DNA of 64,000 bases from Dyella_A ginsengisoli (GCF_044904665.1 NZ_JADIKM010000001.1:1426001-1490000); one strand, 5' to 3'; shown: positions 24,848 to 34,052, numbered from the stretch's first letter. Translations and numbers: made by a program. Notes: generated from the letters alone by a model not told the origin.

Positions 24848-26049
24848 CCCCTCTTCTGCAATCCACCCTGCAACATCTTGAGGCGCTGGTCGGTTTCGAC
24901 ACGCGCAATCCGCCGCGCGAAATCGGCACCGGCGGCATCTTCGACTACATCCGCGCGCAGTTGCGGGGGTTCGAGGTGACCGTCACCGACTACGGTGCCG
25001 GTGCGGTCACCCTGCACGCGGTGCGTGGTGTGCCGAAGCGGCTGTTCAACGTGCACCTGGACACGGTGCCCGACTCGCCGCACTGGAGCGCCGACCCGCA
25101 CGTGCTGCGCGTGGAAGGCGATCGCGCCATCGGCCTGGGTGCCTGCGACATCAAGGGCGCCGCGGCTGCATTGATTGCCGTAGCGAATGTCACCGACGGC
25201 CCGATGGCGATGCTGTTCTCCACCGACGAGGAGGCCAACGATGCGCGCTGCATCGCCGGCTTCCTCAAGGAATTTCCCCCTCTCCCGCTGGGAGAGGGTC
25301 GGGGTGAGGGTACGGACGGAGCGGAGCGTTCTGGCGATGCCGAACCCTCACCCCAACCCCTCTCCCGGGGGGAGAGGGGCTTTTGCTACGACGCGGTGAT
25401 CGTGGCCGAGCCGACCAAGGGCGAAGCCGTGCTGGCCCACCGCGGCATCCATTCGGTGCTGATGCGCTTCGCTGGCCACGCCGGCCATGCCTCGGGTGAG
25501 CAGAAGCCCAGCGACAGCGCGCTCCACCAGGCGGTGCGCTGGGGCGATGCGGCGCTGGATTTCGCCGCGGCGCAGTCGCATGAACGCTTCGGCGGGCTGA
25601 CCGGCCTGCGCTTCAACATCGGCCGCATCGACGGCGGCATCAAGGCCAACATGATTGCGCCGACCACCGAGGTGCGCTTCGGCTTCCGGCCGCTGCCGAC
25701 GATGGACCCGGAGCGCATGCTGGAGACCCTGCGCACCCTCGTCGAGCCGGCGCCCGCCGAGTTCACCGAAACCTTCCGCGGCGATTCGCTGCCGGCCGGC
25801 GACACCGCTACCGCCGAGGCGCGCCGGCTGGCTGCGCGCGACCTGGCCGACGAGCTGGAGATCCCGGTCGGCAACGCGGTGGATTTCTGGACCGAGGCGG
25901 CGCTGTTCTCCGCCGCCGGCTACACCGCGTTCGTCTACGGCCCGGGCGACATCGCCCAGGCGCACACCGCCGACGAGTGGGTGGCGCTCGACCAGCTGCA
26001 GCATTACGTCACCACCATCCATCGCCTCGTCGCACGCGGCAACGCGTGA
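24844..26049 (+). CDS. argE': N-acetyl-L-citrulline deacetylase (M20 family) with in-frame repeat insertion
   Basis: A 401-aa M20 metallopeptidase fold: HLDTVPDS, GLGACDIKGA, STDEEAND, VAEPTKGEAVLAHRG and HTADEWVAL. In the Xanthomonas pathway this enzyme releases citrulline from acetylcitrulline. Residues about 144-180 are encoded by a REP-like repeat (25274-25384) placed between FLKE and YDAVIVAEP and reading PPLPLGEGRGEG... SPQPLSRGERG. The frame is preserved, so the protein gains a ~36-residue loop. Metal ligands on both sides look intact. It overlaps the GNAT gene by 4 bases. Confidence 0.88.
   Translation: MTPLLQSTLQHLEALVGFDTRNPPREIGTGGIFDYIRAQLRGFEVTVTDYGAGAVTLHAVRGVPKRLFNVHLDTVPDSPHWSADPHVLRVEGDRAIGLGACDIKGAAAALIAVANVTDGPMAMLFSTDEEANDARCIAGFLKEFPPLPLGEGRGEGTDGAERSGDAEPSPQPLSRGERGFCYDAVIVAEPTKGEAVLAHRGIHSVLMRFAGHAGHASGEQKPSDSALHQAVRWGDAALDFAAAQSHERFGGLTGLRFNIGRIDGGIKANMIAPTTEVRFGFRPLPTMDPERMLETLRTLVEPAPAEFTETFRGDSLPAGDTATAEARRLAARDLADELEIPVGNAVDFWTEAALFSAAGYTAFVYGPGDIAQAHTADEWVALDQLQHYVTTIHRLVARGNA
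25274..25384. repeat. REP-like palindromic repeat inserted in frame inside argE'
   Basis: Two arms, CCCTCTCCCGCTGGGAGAGGG with GGGGTGAGGG (about 25277-25310), and the inverted CCCTCACCCC plus CCCCTCTCCCGGGGGGAGAG (about 25345-25379). They flank a ~34-base centre. Each arm is a hairpin and the two are in inverted orientation. This repeat type is normally intergenic in Gammaproteobacteria. Here its length keeps the argE' frame open. Confidence 0.85.
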
Positions 26050-26086
26050 TGCCGTGCCGACTCCCGACACCCCAACGACTGACGCC

Positions 26087-27418
26087 ATGACCACCGGTTC
26101 CAACACCCGCAAGACCATCGTTCGCCTGCTCTCGGCCATGGGCAGCGCGAAGGAGATCCAGCAGTACCTCAAGCGCTTCTCGCAGCTCGACGCCAGCCGT
26201 TTCGCGGTGGTGAAGGTGGGTGGCGCGGTGCTGCGCGACGAGCTCGCCGACCTCACCTCCTCGCTGACCTTCCTGCAGCAGGTCGGCCTCACCCCCATCG
26301 TGCTGCACGGCGCCGGCCCGCAGCTGGACGAGGAACTGGCCGCCGCCGGCATCGAGAAGCAGACCGTCAACGGCCTGCGCGTGACCAGCCCGAAGGCGCT
26401 GGGCATCGTGCGCCGCGTGTTCCAGCAGCAGAACCTCAAGCTGGTCGAGGCGCTGCAGTCGATGGACACGCGGGCCACCTCGGTGCCCTCGGGCGTGTTC
26501 ATGGCCAGCTTCCTCGACCGCGACACCTACGGCATGGTTGGCAAGGTCGACAGCATCAATCTGGCGCCGATCGAGGCCAGCCTGCGTGCCGGTTCGATCC
26601 CGGTGATCGCCAGCCTCGGCGAGACGGACGAGGGCCAGTTCCTCAACATCAACGCCGACTTCGCTGCCAACGAACTGGTGCGCGTGCTGCAGCCGTACAA
26701 GATCGTGTTCCTCACCGGCACCGGCGGCCTGCTCGACGACCAGGGCCGGCTGATCGACTCGATCAACCTCTCGACCGAGTTCGACCACCTGATGGCGCAG
26801 CCGTGGATCAACGGCGGCATGCGGGTGAAGATCGAGCAGATCGCCGACCTGCTGGACAAGCTGCCGCTGTCCTCGTCCGTGTCGATCACCCGCCCGTCCG
26901 AGCTGGCCAAGGAGCTGTTCACCCACAAGGGTTCGGGCACCCTGGTCCGCCGCGGCGAGAAGGTGCTCACCTTCGACAGCTGGCAGGGCGTGGACCAGCC
27001 ACGGCTGCGCGAGCTGATCGAATCCAGCTTCGGCCGCAAGGTGGTGCCGGATTATTTCGAGCGCACCACGCCGTACCGCGTGTACGTGAGCGAGAACTAC
27101 CGCGCGGCGATGATCCTCACGCTCGAACAGGTCGATGGAAAGCAGGGGCTTCCCTACCTCGACAAGTTCGCCGTGCTCGACGAGGCACAGGGCGAGGGCC
27201 TCGGCCGCGCCGTGTGGCAGGTGATGCGCGAGCAGCATCCACAGCTGTTCTGGCGCTCGCGCCACGGCAATCCGATCAACCCGTTCTACTACGCCGAGTC
27301 CGACGGTTGCTTCAAGCAGGCGCGCTGGAAGGTGTTCTGGTACGGGCTGGACGGCTTCGCCACCATCGAGCGCTGCGTCGCCCACTGCTCCACCCGCCAG
27401 CCGACGCTGGTCGACTGA
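26087..27418 (+). CDS. argB: Bifunctional N-acetylglutamate synthase/kinase
   Basis: 443 aa. Residues about 1-290 are an amino-acid kinase domain (FAVVKVGGAVLRDE; LHGAGPQLDEEL; NINADFAANELV). Residues about 300-443 are a vertebrate-like NAGS GNAT domain (YRVYVSENYRAAMIL, LDEAQGEGLGRAVW, GNPINPFYYAESDG). This fused NAGS-K form is characteristic of Xanthomonadales. It performs the first two steps of arginine synthesis, explaining why no argA is present here. The start at 26087 (MTTGSNTRKTIVRLL) follows argE' by 37 bases. Confidence 0.94.
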   Translation: MTTGSNTRKTIVRLLSAMGSAKEIQQYLKRFSQLDASRFAVVKVGGAVLRDELADLTSSLTFLQQVGLTPIVLHGAGPQLDEELAAAGIEKQTVNGLRVTSPKALGIVRRVFQQQNLKLVEALQSMDTRATSVPSGVFMASFLDRDTYGMVGKVDSINLAPIEASLRAGSIPVIASLGETDEGQFLNINADFAANELVRVLQPYKIVFLTGTGGLLDDQGRLIDSINLSTEFDHLMAQPWINGGMRVKIEQIADLLDKLPLSSSVSITRPSELAKELFTHKGSGTLVRRGEKVLTFDSWQGVDQPRLRELIESSFGRKVVPDYFERTTPYRVYVSENYRAAMILTLEQVDGKQGLPYLDKFAVLDEAQGEGLGRAVWQVMREQHPQLFWRSRHGNPINPFYYAESDGCFKQARWKVFWYGLDGFATIERCVAHCSTRQPTLVD

Positions 27419-27434
27419 CATTTCGGAAAGAGTC

Positions 27435-28391
27435 ATGACTGCTGCACGCAAAACCCTTGGCATCGTCGGCGCCCGCGGCCACACCGGCGCCGAACTCATC
27501 CGCCTGGTCGCCGCGCATCCGGCGCTGGAGCTGGCGTTCGTCTCCTCGCGTGAACTCGACGGTCAGCGCGTGGCCGACCACGTGGACGGCTACGTCGGCG
27601 AGCTTCGCTATGCCAGCCTCGATGCCGAGGCAGTGGCGGCGCAGGGCACCGACGTGGTGGTGCTGGCCCTGCCCAACGGCAAGGCGGCGCCGTATGTCGA
27701 GGCGATCGACAAGGTGAAGCCGGGCACGCTGATCCTCGATCTGTCCGCCGACTACCGCTTCGACAGCAGCTGGTACTACGGACTGCCCGAGCTCACGCGT
27801 GAGAAATGGCGCGGCGAGAAGCACATCAGCAACCCCGGCTGCTACGCCACCGCGATCCAGCTCTCCATCGCGCCGCTCAAGGACATGCTGGCCGCGCCGC
27901 CGGTGTGCTTCGGCGTATCCGGCTACTCCGGTGCCGGCACCACGCCCTCGGACAAGAACGACCCCGAGAAGCTGCGCGACAACCTGATGCCTTATTCGCT
28001 CACCGGCCACACCCACGAGAAGGAGGCGAGCCGCCACCTCGGCGTGCCGGTGGAGTTCATGCCGCACGTAGCGCCGCACTTCCGCGGCCTCACCGTCACC
28101 ACCAACCTCTACCTCGCCCGCAAGATGAGCCGCGAGGAAGTGATGCAGCGCTTCCACCACGCCTACGACGCCGAGCCGCTGGTGCACGTGGTCGACGAGG
28201 CGCCATGGGTGAGTGCGGTCGCCGGCCAGCATCACGTCGACATCGGCGGCTTCGCAGTCTCCGCCGACGGCAAGCGCGTGGTGGTGGTGGCCACGCTGGA
28301 TAACCTGCTCAAGGGTGCGGCGACTCAGGCGCTGCAGAACATCAACCGGGCGATCGGTGTGGACGAGTTCACGGCGATAAGGCAGGAGTGA
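27435..28391 (+). CDS. argC: N-acetyl-gamma-glutamyl-phosphate reductase
   Basis: A 318-aa NADPH enzyme. The nucleotide loop is GIVGARGHTGAELI, and the active-site Cys is in SNPGCYATAIQLS. GYSGAGTTPSDKN and FMPHVAPHFRGL match the argC type found in Xanthomonas. GGAAAG upstream (27425-27430) supports ATG 27435. Its stop codon lies inside the left boundary of the inverted repeat that separates it from argH. Confidence 0.95.
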   Translation: MTAARKTLGIVGARGHTGAELIRLVAAHPALELAFVSSRELDGQRVADHVDGYVGELRYASLDAEAVAAQGTDVVVLALPNGKAAPYVEAIDKVKPGTLILDLSADYRFDSSWYYGLPELTREKWRGEKHISNPGCYATAIQLSIAPLKDMLAAPPVCFGVSGYSGAGTTPSDKNDPEKLRDNLMPYSLTGHTHEKEASRHLGVPVEFMPHVAPHFRGLTVTTNLYLARKMSREEVMQRFHHAYDAEPLVHVVDEAPWVSAVAGQHHVDIGGFAVSADGKRVVVVATLDNLLKGAATQALQNINRAIGVDEFTAIRQE

Positions 28392-28569
28392 GCGAAAAAG
28401 CGAGGAGTGAGTGCAGAGGAGTGAGGAGTGAGAGAGAAGCAAAAGCTCGCCTCTCGCCTACCTTGCCGCCACCGACTCTGCTCTGTTCTCTTCTCTTCAT
28501 TCCTTCCTCTTCACTCGCTCCTGAGCTCTCCGCTCTTCTCTCACTTCTCACTCCTATCGACTCACTCCT
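28384..28569. repeat. Purine/pyrimidine-asymmetric inverted repeat between argC and argH
   Basis: The left side is rich in AGGAGTGAG units (28384, 28403 and related GAGGAGTGAGGAGTGAG). The right side ends in CACTTCTCACTCCTATCG and CTCACTCCT (28561-28569). Arms of about 37 bases (from 28403, and back from 28569) align as near-perfect inverted copies. The outer unit overlaps the argC stop and abuts the argH ATG. It would form a long hairpin in the mRNA. Origin is uncertain (MITE or expanded short repeat). Confidence 0.65.
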
Positions 28570-29865
28570 ATGTCCCAGCCCCTCTGGCAAAAATCCGGCA
28601 TCCAGATCGACCCGCGCATCATGCAGTTCCTCGCCGGCGATGACGTGATCCTCGATCGCGAGTTCTTCCTGCACGACATCACCGCCAGCAAGGCGCACGT
28701 GGAAGGGCTGGCGAATATCGGCGTGGTCAGCGCCGACGAGGTGGCGGCGCTGAAGCGCGAGCTGGACGTGCTGGCCGAGGATTTCCGTTCCGGTGCGTTC
28801 GTGCTGGATGAGCGCTACGAAGACGGCCATTCCGCCATCGAGGCGCGCCTCACCGAGCGGCTCGGCGACGCCGGTCGCCGCGTGCACACCGGGCGCAGCC
28901 GCAACGACCAGATCCTGGTGGCCACGCGGCTGTGGCTGAAGGACAAGCTCGCCGAGCTGGAAGCGCACTGCCGCGCGGTGGCCGAGGTCTGCCTGGAACG
29001 CGCCGCGCAGCCCGCGCTGCCGCTGCCCGGCTACACGCACCTGCAGCGGGCGGTGGTGTCGTCCACCGCGATGTGGTTCGCCGGCTTCGCCGAGGGGTTC
29101 ATCGACAACGCGCTGCGCGCGCGGCAGACGCGCGACTGGATCGACGCCAACCCGCTCGGCACCGCCGCGGGCTATGGCGTCAACCTGCCGCTGGATCGCG
29201 AGCACACCACGCGCGCGCTGGGCTTTGCGCGCATGCAGGTGTCGCCGATCTATGCCCAGCTCTCGCGCGGCAAGTTCGAGATGGCGGTGCTGGAGGCGAT
29301 CGCCAGCGCCATGCTCGACCTGCGCCGGCTGGCGTGGGATTTGTCGCTGTTCACCACGGCGGAATTCAACTTCGTAGCGCTGCCGTCGCAGTACACCACC
29401 GGCAGCTCGATCATGCCGAACAAGCGCAATCCGGACGTGGTGGAACTGCTGCGCGCCAGCTACGCCAGCGTGGCCGCGGCGCGCTGCGAGATCGAGCAGT
29501 TGCTGTCGCTGCCGTCGGGTTACCAGCGCGACCTGCAGTTCTCCAAGGGCTCGCTGTTCCACGGCGTGCGTCACGGCCTGATGGCGCTGGAGCTGCTGCC
29601 GGGCCTGCTGGCGCAGATGCAGTGGAACGAGGCAATGATGCGCGGGGCGATCGAGCCGGCGATGTACGCCACCGACGTGGCGATCGAGCAGGCCGCCGCC
29701 GGCGTGCCGTTCCGCGACGCCTACCGCGCCGCCGCCGAGACGGCCGCATCCGCCGGCACAGGCCGCACGCCCGAGGCCAGCCTCGCCGCGCGCACCTCGC
29801 CCGGAGCCGGCAACGCCCTGCGGCTGGACGAGCTGCGCGCGCGGCTCGCCGCACTCGGCCGGTGA
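28570..29865 (+). CDS. argH: Argininosuccinate lyase
   Basis: A 431-aa member of the fumarase/aspartase superfamily. The signature GSSIMPNKRNPDVVEL and the early motif VHTGRSRNDQ are intact, as is THLQRAVVS with the catalytic His. It produces arginine and fumarate, the final step of the pathway. The start codon directly follows the repeat element, leaving CTCACTCCT instead of a purine-rich Shine-Dalgarno sequence, so translation may depend on structure or coupling. Confidence 0.96.
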   Translation: MSQPLWQKSGIQIDPRIMQFLAGDDVILDREFFLHDITASKAHVEGLANIGVVSADEVAALKRELDVLAEDFRSGAFVLDERYEDGHSAIEARLTERLGDAGRRVHTGRSRNDQILVATRLWLKDKLAELEAHCRAVAEVCLERAAQPALPLPGYTHLQRAVVSSTAMWFAGFAEGFIDNALRARQTRDWIDANPLGTAAGYGVNLPLDREHTTRALGFARMQVSPIYAQLSRGKFEMAVLEAIASAMLDLRRLAWDLSLFTTAEFNFVALPSQYTTGSSIMPNKRNPDVVELLRASYASVAAARCEIEQLLSLPSGYQRDLQFSKGSLFHGVRHGLMALELLPGLLAQMQWNEAMMRGAIEPAMYATDVAIEQAAAGVPFRDAYRAAAETAASAGTGRTPEASLAARTSPGAGNALRLDELRARLAALGR

Positions 29866-29874
29866 GGTAAAGCC

Positions 29875-30222
29875 ATGGCCACCGTCAGCACCGCCAACGC
29901 AGCGCATTACGTCTGGGGCCGGCAGTGCGACGGCTGGCATTTGCTGGAAGGCGACGACCTCAGCGTGATCGAGGAGCGCATGCCGCCCGGCACCGCCGAG
30001 GTGCGCCATCGGCATGCGCGCTCGCGCCAGTTCTTCTATGTGCTGGAGGGCGAAGCCACGCTGGAGCTCGACGGCGTCGATCATCGCCTCGCCGCGAGGC
30101 AGGGCCTGCACGTACCGCCCGGCCCGGCGCATCAGATGCGCAACGACTCCGGTGACGAGCTTCGCTTTCTGGTGGTGTCGTCGCCGCGCAGCCACGGCGA
30201 CCGCGAGGTGGTCGATGGCTGA
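29875..30222 (+). CDS. Single-domain cupin protein
   Basis: A 115-aa cupin. Motif 1 is RHRHARSRQFFYVLEGEATLEL (RHRH and E as metal ligands), and motif 2 is GLHVPPGPAHQMRN. All expected metal-binding residues are present. The enzymatic role is unknown. It lies 9 bases after argH and overlaps the following proB by 8 bases, so it is embedded in the arginine-proline operon. Confidence 0.85.
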   Translation: MATVSTANAAHYVWGRQCDGWHLLEGDDLSVIEERMPPGTAEVRHRHARSRQFFYVLEGEATLELDGVDHRLAARQGLHVPPGPAHQMRNDSGDELRFLVVSSPRSHGDREVVDG

Positions 30223-31345
30223 GCTGCCCCGTCAGCCACTGCCCGCATGGCGACGCGCGGTGCTCAAGGTCGGCAGCAACCTGCTGGCGGCCGATGGCGG
30301 CGGGCTCACGCCTGACTACGCGCAGGCTCTGGCCGCCTTCATCGCCGACAGCCAGGCGCAGGGCAGGGAAGTGGTGCTGGTGTCGTCCGGCGCGGTCGCG
30401 GCGGGTCGCGCCCTGCTGCGCGCGCGGGCCGTCCCCATGGGCGACCTGGCCGAACGGCAGGCGCTGGCTGCGCTGGGACAGGCGCCGATGGTTGCACTGT
30501 GGCAGTCACTGTCGGCGCGGCCGGTCGCGCAGGTGTTGCTCACCCACGACGACCTGCGCAACCGCCGCCGCTACCTCAACGCGCGCGCCACGCTGCGCCA
30601 GTTGCTGGCGATCGAGGTGCTGCCGGTGATCAACGAGAACGACACGGTGGCGGTGGACGAGCTCAAGCTGGGCGACAACGACAATCTCGCCGCCATTGTC
30701 GCGGCGCTGGTGGATGCCGACCTGCTGCTGATCGCCTCGGACATCGATGCGCTGCACAGCGCCGATCCGCGTCGCGATCCGGACGCGCGGCCGATTCCGC
30801 GCGTGGACGAGATCACTCCGGCGGTGCTGGCGATGGCCGGCGGCAGTGGCAGCGCAGTCGGCACCGGCGGCATGCGCACCAAGCTGCAGGCGGCGCAGAA
30901 GGCCGCGGCGGCCGGCATCGCCACGGCGCTGTTCAACGGGCGTGATGCCGCCACCGTGCAGGCGTTGGGGCAGGGCGAGCTGCGCGGCACGCTGTTCATC
31001 GCCGGGCAGAGCCGCATGCAGGCGCGCAAGTACTGGCTGCTGCACGCGCCCTGTGACGCGTCGTCGATCCGGGTCGATGCAGGCGCGGCTCGCGCGCTCG
31101 CCGCCGGTCGTGCCTCGCTCCTTCCCGGGGGCGTGGTGGAGGCGCTGGGCGATTTCCATCGCGGCGACCTGGTGGAAGTGGTCGACCCTTCCGGTCGCGT
31201 GGTGGCGCGAGGCCTGAGCCAATACGGTGCGGTAGACGTGCGACGCCTCGCCGGTCGGCACAGTCGCGACATCGACGATCTGCTCGGCTACAGCTACGGA
31301 CCGGCGATCGTGCATCGCGACGACCTTGCGCTGGTTTCGGCGTAG
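30215..31345 (+). CDS. proB: Glutamate 5-kinase, first copy
   Basis: 376 aa: an amino-acid kinase domain (RRAVLKVGSNLLAADGGGL; VSSGAVAAGR; INENDTVAVDE; GTGGMRTKL) and a C-terminal PUA domain (about 275-376; IRVDAGAARALAAGRASLLPGG). It phosphorylates glutamate in proline synthesis. A second, clearly paralogous proB follows 124 bases later. This copy starts inside the cupin gene (ATG 30215). Both copies retain the catalytic motifs. Confidence 0.9.
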   Translation: MAELPRQPLPAWRRAVLKVGSNLLAADGGGLTPDYAQALAAFIADSQAQGREVVLVSSGAVAAGRALLRARAVPMGDLAERQALAALGQAPMVALWQSLSARPVAQVLLTHDDLRNRRRYLNARATLRQLLAIEVLPVINENDTVAVDELKLGDNDNLAAIVAALVDADLLLIASDIDALHSADPRRDPDARPIPRVDEITPAVLAMAGGSGSAVGTGGMRTKLQAAQKAAAAGIATALFNGRDAATVQALGQGELRGTLFIAGQSRMQARKYWLLHAPCDASSIRVDAGAARALAAGRASLLPGGVVEALGDFHRGDLVEVVDPSGRVVARGLSQYGAVDVRRLAGRHSRDIDDLLGYSYGPAIVHRDDLALVSA

Positions 31346-31349
31346 AAGA

Positions 31350-31363
31350 TATGGACGTCCATA
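31350..31363. promoter_or_regulatory. Perfect 14-bp palindrome between the two proB genes
   Basis: TATGGACGTCCATA, followed by a partial repeat ACGTCC (31363-31368). It lies 5 bases after the first proB stop and 106 bases before the second proB start. The position suits an operator for a promoter serving proB2-proA. The binding factor is unknown. Confidence 0.4.
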
Positions 31364-31469
31364 CGTCCGAAACGTTTTCGCTCCCGCGATGGAGTTCCGC
31401 GGCAAGGGTTGAAATACACGAACCTGCCCAGACCCTTTAGAGGTGGTATCTGGTGAGGAAGTCGGGGAA

Positions 31470-32645
31470 ATGACGCAACTGAGGGCCTTTCGGCAGCAAT
31501 CCGTGCCACCGTGGCGGCGCGCCGTACTCAAGGTGGGCAGCAGCCTGATCGCTGCCGATGGCGGTGGCCTCAGTACGCGCTATGCGCTGGGGCTGGCGCA
31601 GTTCATCGCCGCCTGCCACGCCAGCGGCCGCGAGATCGTACTGGTGTCGTCCGGCGCGGTCGCGGCCGGACGCGTGCTGCTCAAGGATCATTCCGGCGAG
31701 GACACCAGCAATGCGGCGCGCCAGGCGATGGCCGCACTGGGCCAGACCCAGACGGTGGGGCTGTGGCAGCGCCTGCTCGACATTCCGCTGGCGCAGGTGC
31801 TGCTCACCCACGACGATCTGCGCAACCGGCGCCGTTACCTCAACGCGCGCGCCACGCTGGGCGAGCTGCTTCGCCATCGCGTGATGCCGGTGGTGAACGA
31901 GAACGACACGGTGGCGGTGGACGAGCTCACCCTAGGCGACAACGACAACCTCGCCGCGATCATCGCCGCGCTGGTCGACGCCGACATGCTGCTGATTGCC
32001 ACCGACATCGACGGCCTGTACACCGCCGATCCGCGCAGCAACCCCGATGCCGAACCGGTCAACGAAGTGCCCGAGCTCACCCCCGAGATCATGGCGATGG
32101 CCGGCGCTGCCGGAAGCTCGGTGGGTACCGGCGGCATGCGTACCAAGCTGGAAGCGGCGGAGAAGGCCGGCGCCGCGGGCATCGAGACCATCCTTTTCAA
32201 CGGCCGTGACAGCGAGGTGGTGAGCCTGCTCTCGCGTGACCTGCTGCACGGCACCCTGCTGCGCACCCGGGCCACCCGCCTGCAGGCGCGCAAGTACTGG
32301 CTGCGCCACGTGCCGGCGGTGCCCGGTCACATCGAGGTGGACGCCGGCGCCATGCGTGCGCTCAGCGACGAGGGCGCCTCGCTGTTGCCCAAGGGCATCC
32401 TCGCGGCCGAGGGCGAGTTCCAGCGGGGTGACATGGTGGAGATCGTCGGCCCCGGCGAGAACGGCTCGCTGCAGTCCTTCGCCCGCGGCATCAGCCAGTA
32501 CAGCGCCATGGAAATCAACCGCATCGCGCGCAGCCACACGCGCGACATCAAGACCCGGCTCGGCTACAGCTTCGGCGAGAACGTGGTGCATCGCGACGAT
32601 CTCGCGCTGGTGCGCGAGCTGGACCTGACGACAGGAGACATCTGA
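31470..32645 (+). CDS. proB: Glutamate 5-kinase, second copy
   Basis: 391 aa with the same kinase (RRAVLKVGSSLIAADGGGL; VSSGAVAAGR; VNENDTVAVDE; GTGGMRTKL) and PUA domains as the upstream copy. It is collinear with it from WRRAV to the end. ATG 31470 follows GTCGGGGAA; an in-frame GTG at 31443 is possible. It ends two bases before proA, the conventional proBA arrangement, so this is probably the main biosynthetic copy. Confidence 0.92.
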   Translation: MTQLRAFRQQSVPPWRRAVLKVGSSLIAADGGGLSTRYALGLAQFIAACHASGREIVLVSSGAVAAGRVLLKDHSGEDTSNAARQAMAALGQTQTVGLWQRLLDIPLAQVLLTHDDLRNRRRYLNARATLGELLRHRVMPVVNENDTVAVDELTLGDNDNLAAIIAALVDADMLLIATDIDGLYTADPRSNPDAEPVNEVPELTPEIMAMAGAAGSSVGTGGMRTKLEAAEKAGAAGIETILFNGRDSEVVSLLSRDLLHGTLLRTRATRLQARKYWLRHVPAVPGHIEVDAGAMRALSDEGASLLPKGILAAEGEFQRGDMVEIVGPGENGSLQSFARGISQYSAMEINRIARSHTRDIKTRLGYSFGENVVHRDDLALVRELDLTTGDI

Positions 32646-32647
32646 GC

Positions 32648-33913
32648 ATGAGCGATATCCGAACCCGAGCCCTGGCCTGCCGCGACGCCGCCCCGGCGAT
32701 CGCCATGCTGGACGCCGACGCCCGCCGCGCGCTGCTGCGCGACATGGCCGCCGCGGTCGATGCGCACGCCAGGGCCATCCTCGACGCCAACGCGAAGGAC
32801 ATGGCCGGCGCCGCCGACAAGGGTGTGCAGGGCGCCATGCTGGACCGGCTGAAGCTGGACGCCAGCCGCGTCGCCGCCATCGCCAACGCCGTGCGTGAAG
32901 TGGCCAACCTGCCCGACGTGGTCGGCCAGGTGACGAGGCGCGAGATCCGTCCGAACGGCCTGGCGATCGAGCGCGTGCGTATCCCGCTCGGCGTGGTGGC
33001 GATGATCTACGAGGCCCGTCCGAACGTGACCGCCGATGCCGCCGCGCTGTGCATGAAGGCCGGCAACGCGGTGATCCTGCGAGGCGGCTCCGAGGCGCTG
33101 CATTCCAACCTGGCCATCGCCGCGGCGCTGCACGAGGCGATGGACCGGCACGGTGTGCCGCGCGAGGTGCTGACGATCATGGACGACCTGAGCCGCGAGG
33201 CGATGGTCCAGCTGCTGCAGCTGAGCGACATCGTGGATCTGGCCATCCCCCGCGGCGGCGAGGGCCTGATCCGCTTCGTCACCGAACACGCGCGCGTGCC
33301 GGTGATCAAGCACTACAAGGGCGTTTGCCACCTGTACGTGGACCGCGACGCCGACCCCGACGTGGCGATGGACCTTCTGCTCGATGGCAAGACCACCCGC
33401 ACCGGCGTGTGCAATGCGCTGGAGACGTTGCTGGTGCATCAGGACATCGCGCCAAGCTTCCTGCCGCGCGCCGCCGAGGCGCTGCGCGCCAAGGGTGTGG
33501 AACTGCGCGGCGATGAGGCGAGCCGCGCACTGGCGGGCGACATGAAGCCAGCGACCGAGGACGACTACGCCGCCGAGTTCCTCGACCTGATCCTCGCCGT
33601 CCGCGTGGTCGACAGTCTCGACGACGCGATCGCGCACATCCGCCGCTACGGCTCGGACCACACCGAGGTGATCGCCACCCGCAACGAGACGACAGCGGCA
33701 CAATTCGTTCACGCGTTGCGCTCGGCGGTGATCATGGTCAATGCCTCCTCGCGCTTCTCCGACGGCGGCGAGCTGGGCCTGGGCGCGGAGATCGGCATCT
33801 CCACCACCCGACTGCACGCCTACGGACCGATGGGCGCCGAGTCGCTCACCATCGAGCGTTTCGTGGTGCGCGGGGAAGGGCAGGTGCGGCATCCGGAGAG
33901 CCGCACAGGTTGA
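32648..33913 (+). CDS. proA: Gamma-glutamyl phosphate reductase
   Basis: A 421-aa ALDH-superfamily enzyme. The active-site Cys is in GKTTRTGVCNALETLLVH; GVVAMIYEARPNVTADAA and the C-terminal SSRFSDGGELGLGAEIG are diagnostic of ProA. It reduces glutamyl phosphate to glutamate semialdehyde. ATG 32648 is two bases after proB2. It is the last gene of the operon. Confidence 0.96.
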   Translation: MSDIRTRALACRDAAPAIAMLDADARRALLRDMAAAVDAHARAILDANAKDMAGAADKGVQGAMLDRLKLDASRVAAIANAVREVANLPDVVGQVTRREIRPNGLAIERVRIPLGVVAMIYEARPNVTADAAALCMKAGNAVILRGGSEALHSNLAIAAALHEAMDRHGVPREVLTIMDDLSREAMVQLLQLSDIVDLAIPRGGEGLIRFVTEHARVPVIKHYKGVCHLYVDRDADPDVAMDLLLDGKTTRTGVCNALETLLVHQDIAPSFLPRAAEALRAKGVELRGDEASRALAGDMKPATEDDYAAEFLDLILAVRVVDSLDDAIAHIRRYGSDHTEVIATRNETTAAQFVHALRSAVIMVNASSRFSDGGELGLGAEIGISTTRLHAYGPMGAESLTIERFVVRGEGQVRHPESRTG

Positions 33914-34052
33914 GGCTCGGGCGGGCATGCAGCGCGGGCTGTTGTAGCGGGGCTACGGGACACGGCGTGCCGTATGCGACGACGGTTTCCAATGCGCCGG
34001 CTCATGCCGGTTGCCGATGCCCGGGTGTCTGTTGACGCCTATTCGGCCCGTA

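Noticed and set aside
31350..31368. GGACGTCC-ATACGTCC as a MetJ-like met box
   Set aside because: Superficially similar to tandem AGACGTCT boxes, but MetJ is not expected in this lineage and the downstream genes are for proline; kept only as an unassigned palindrome.
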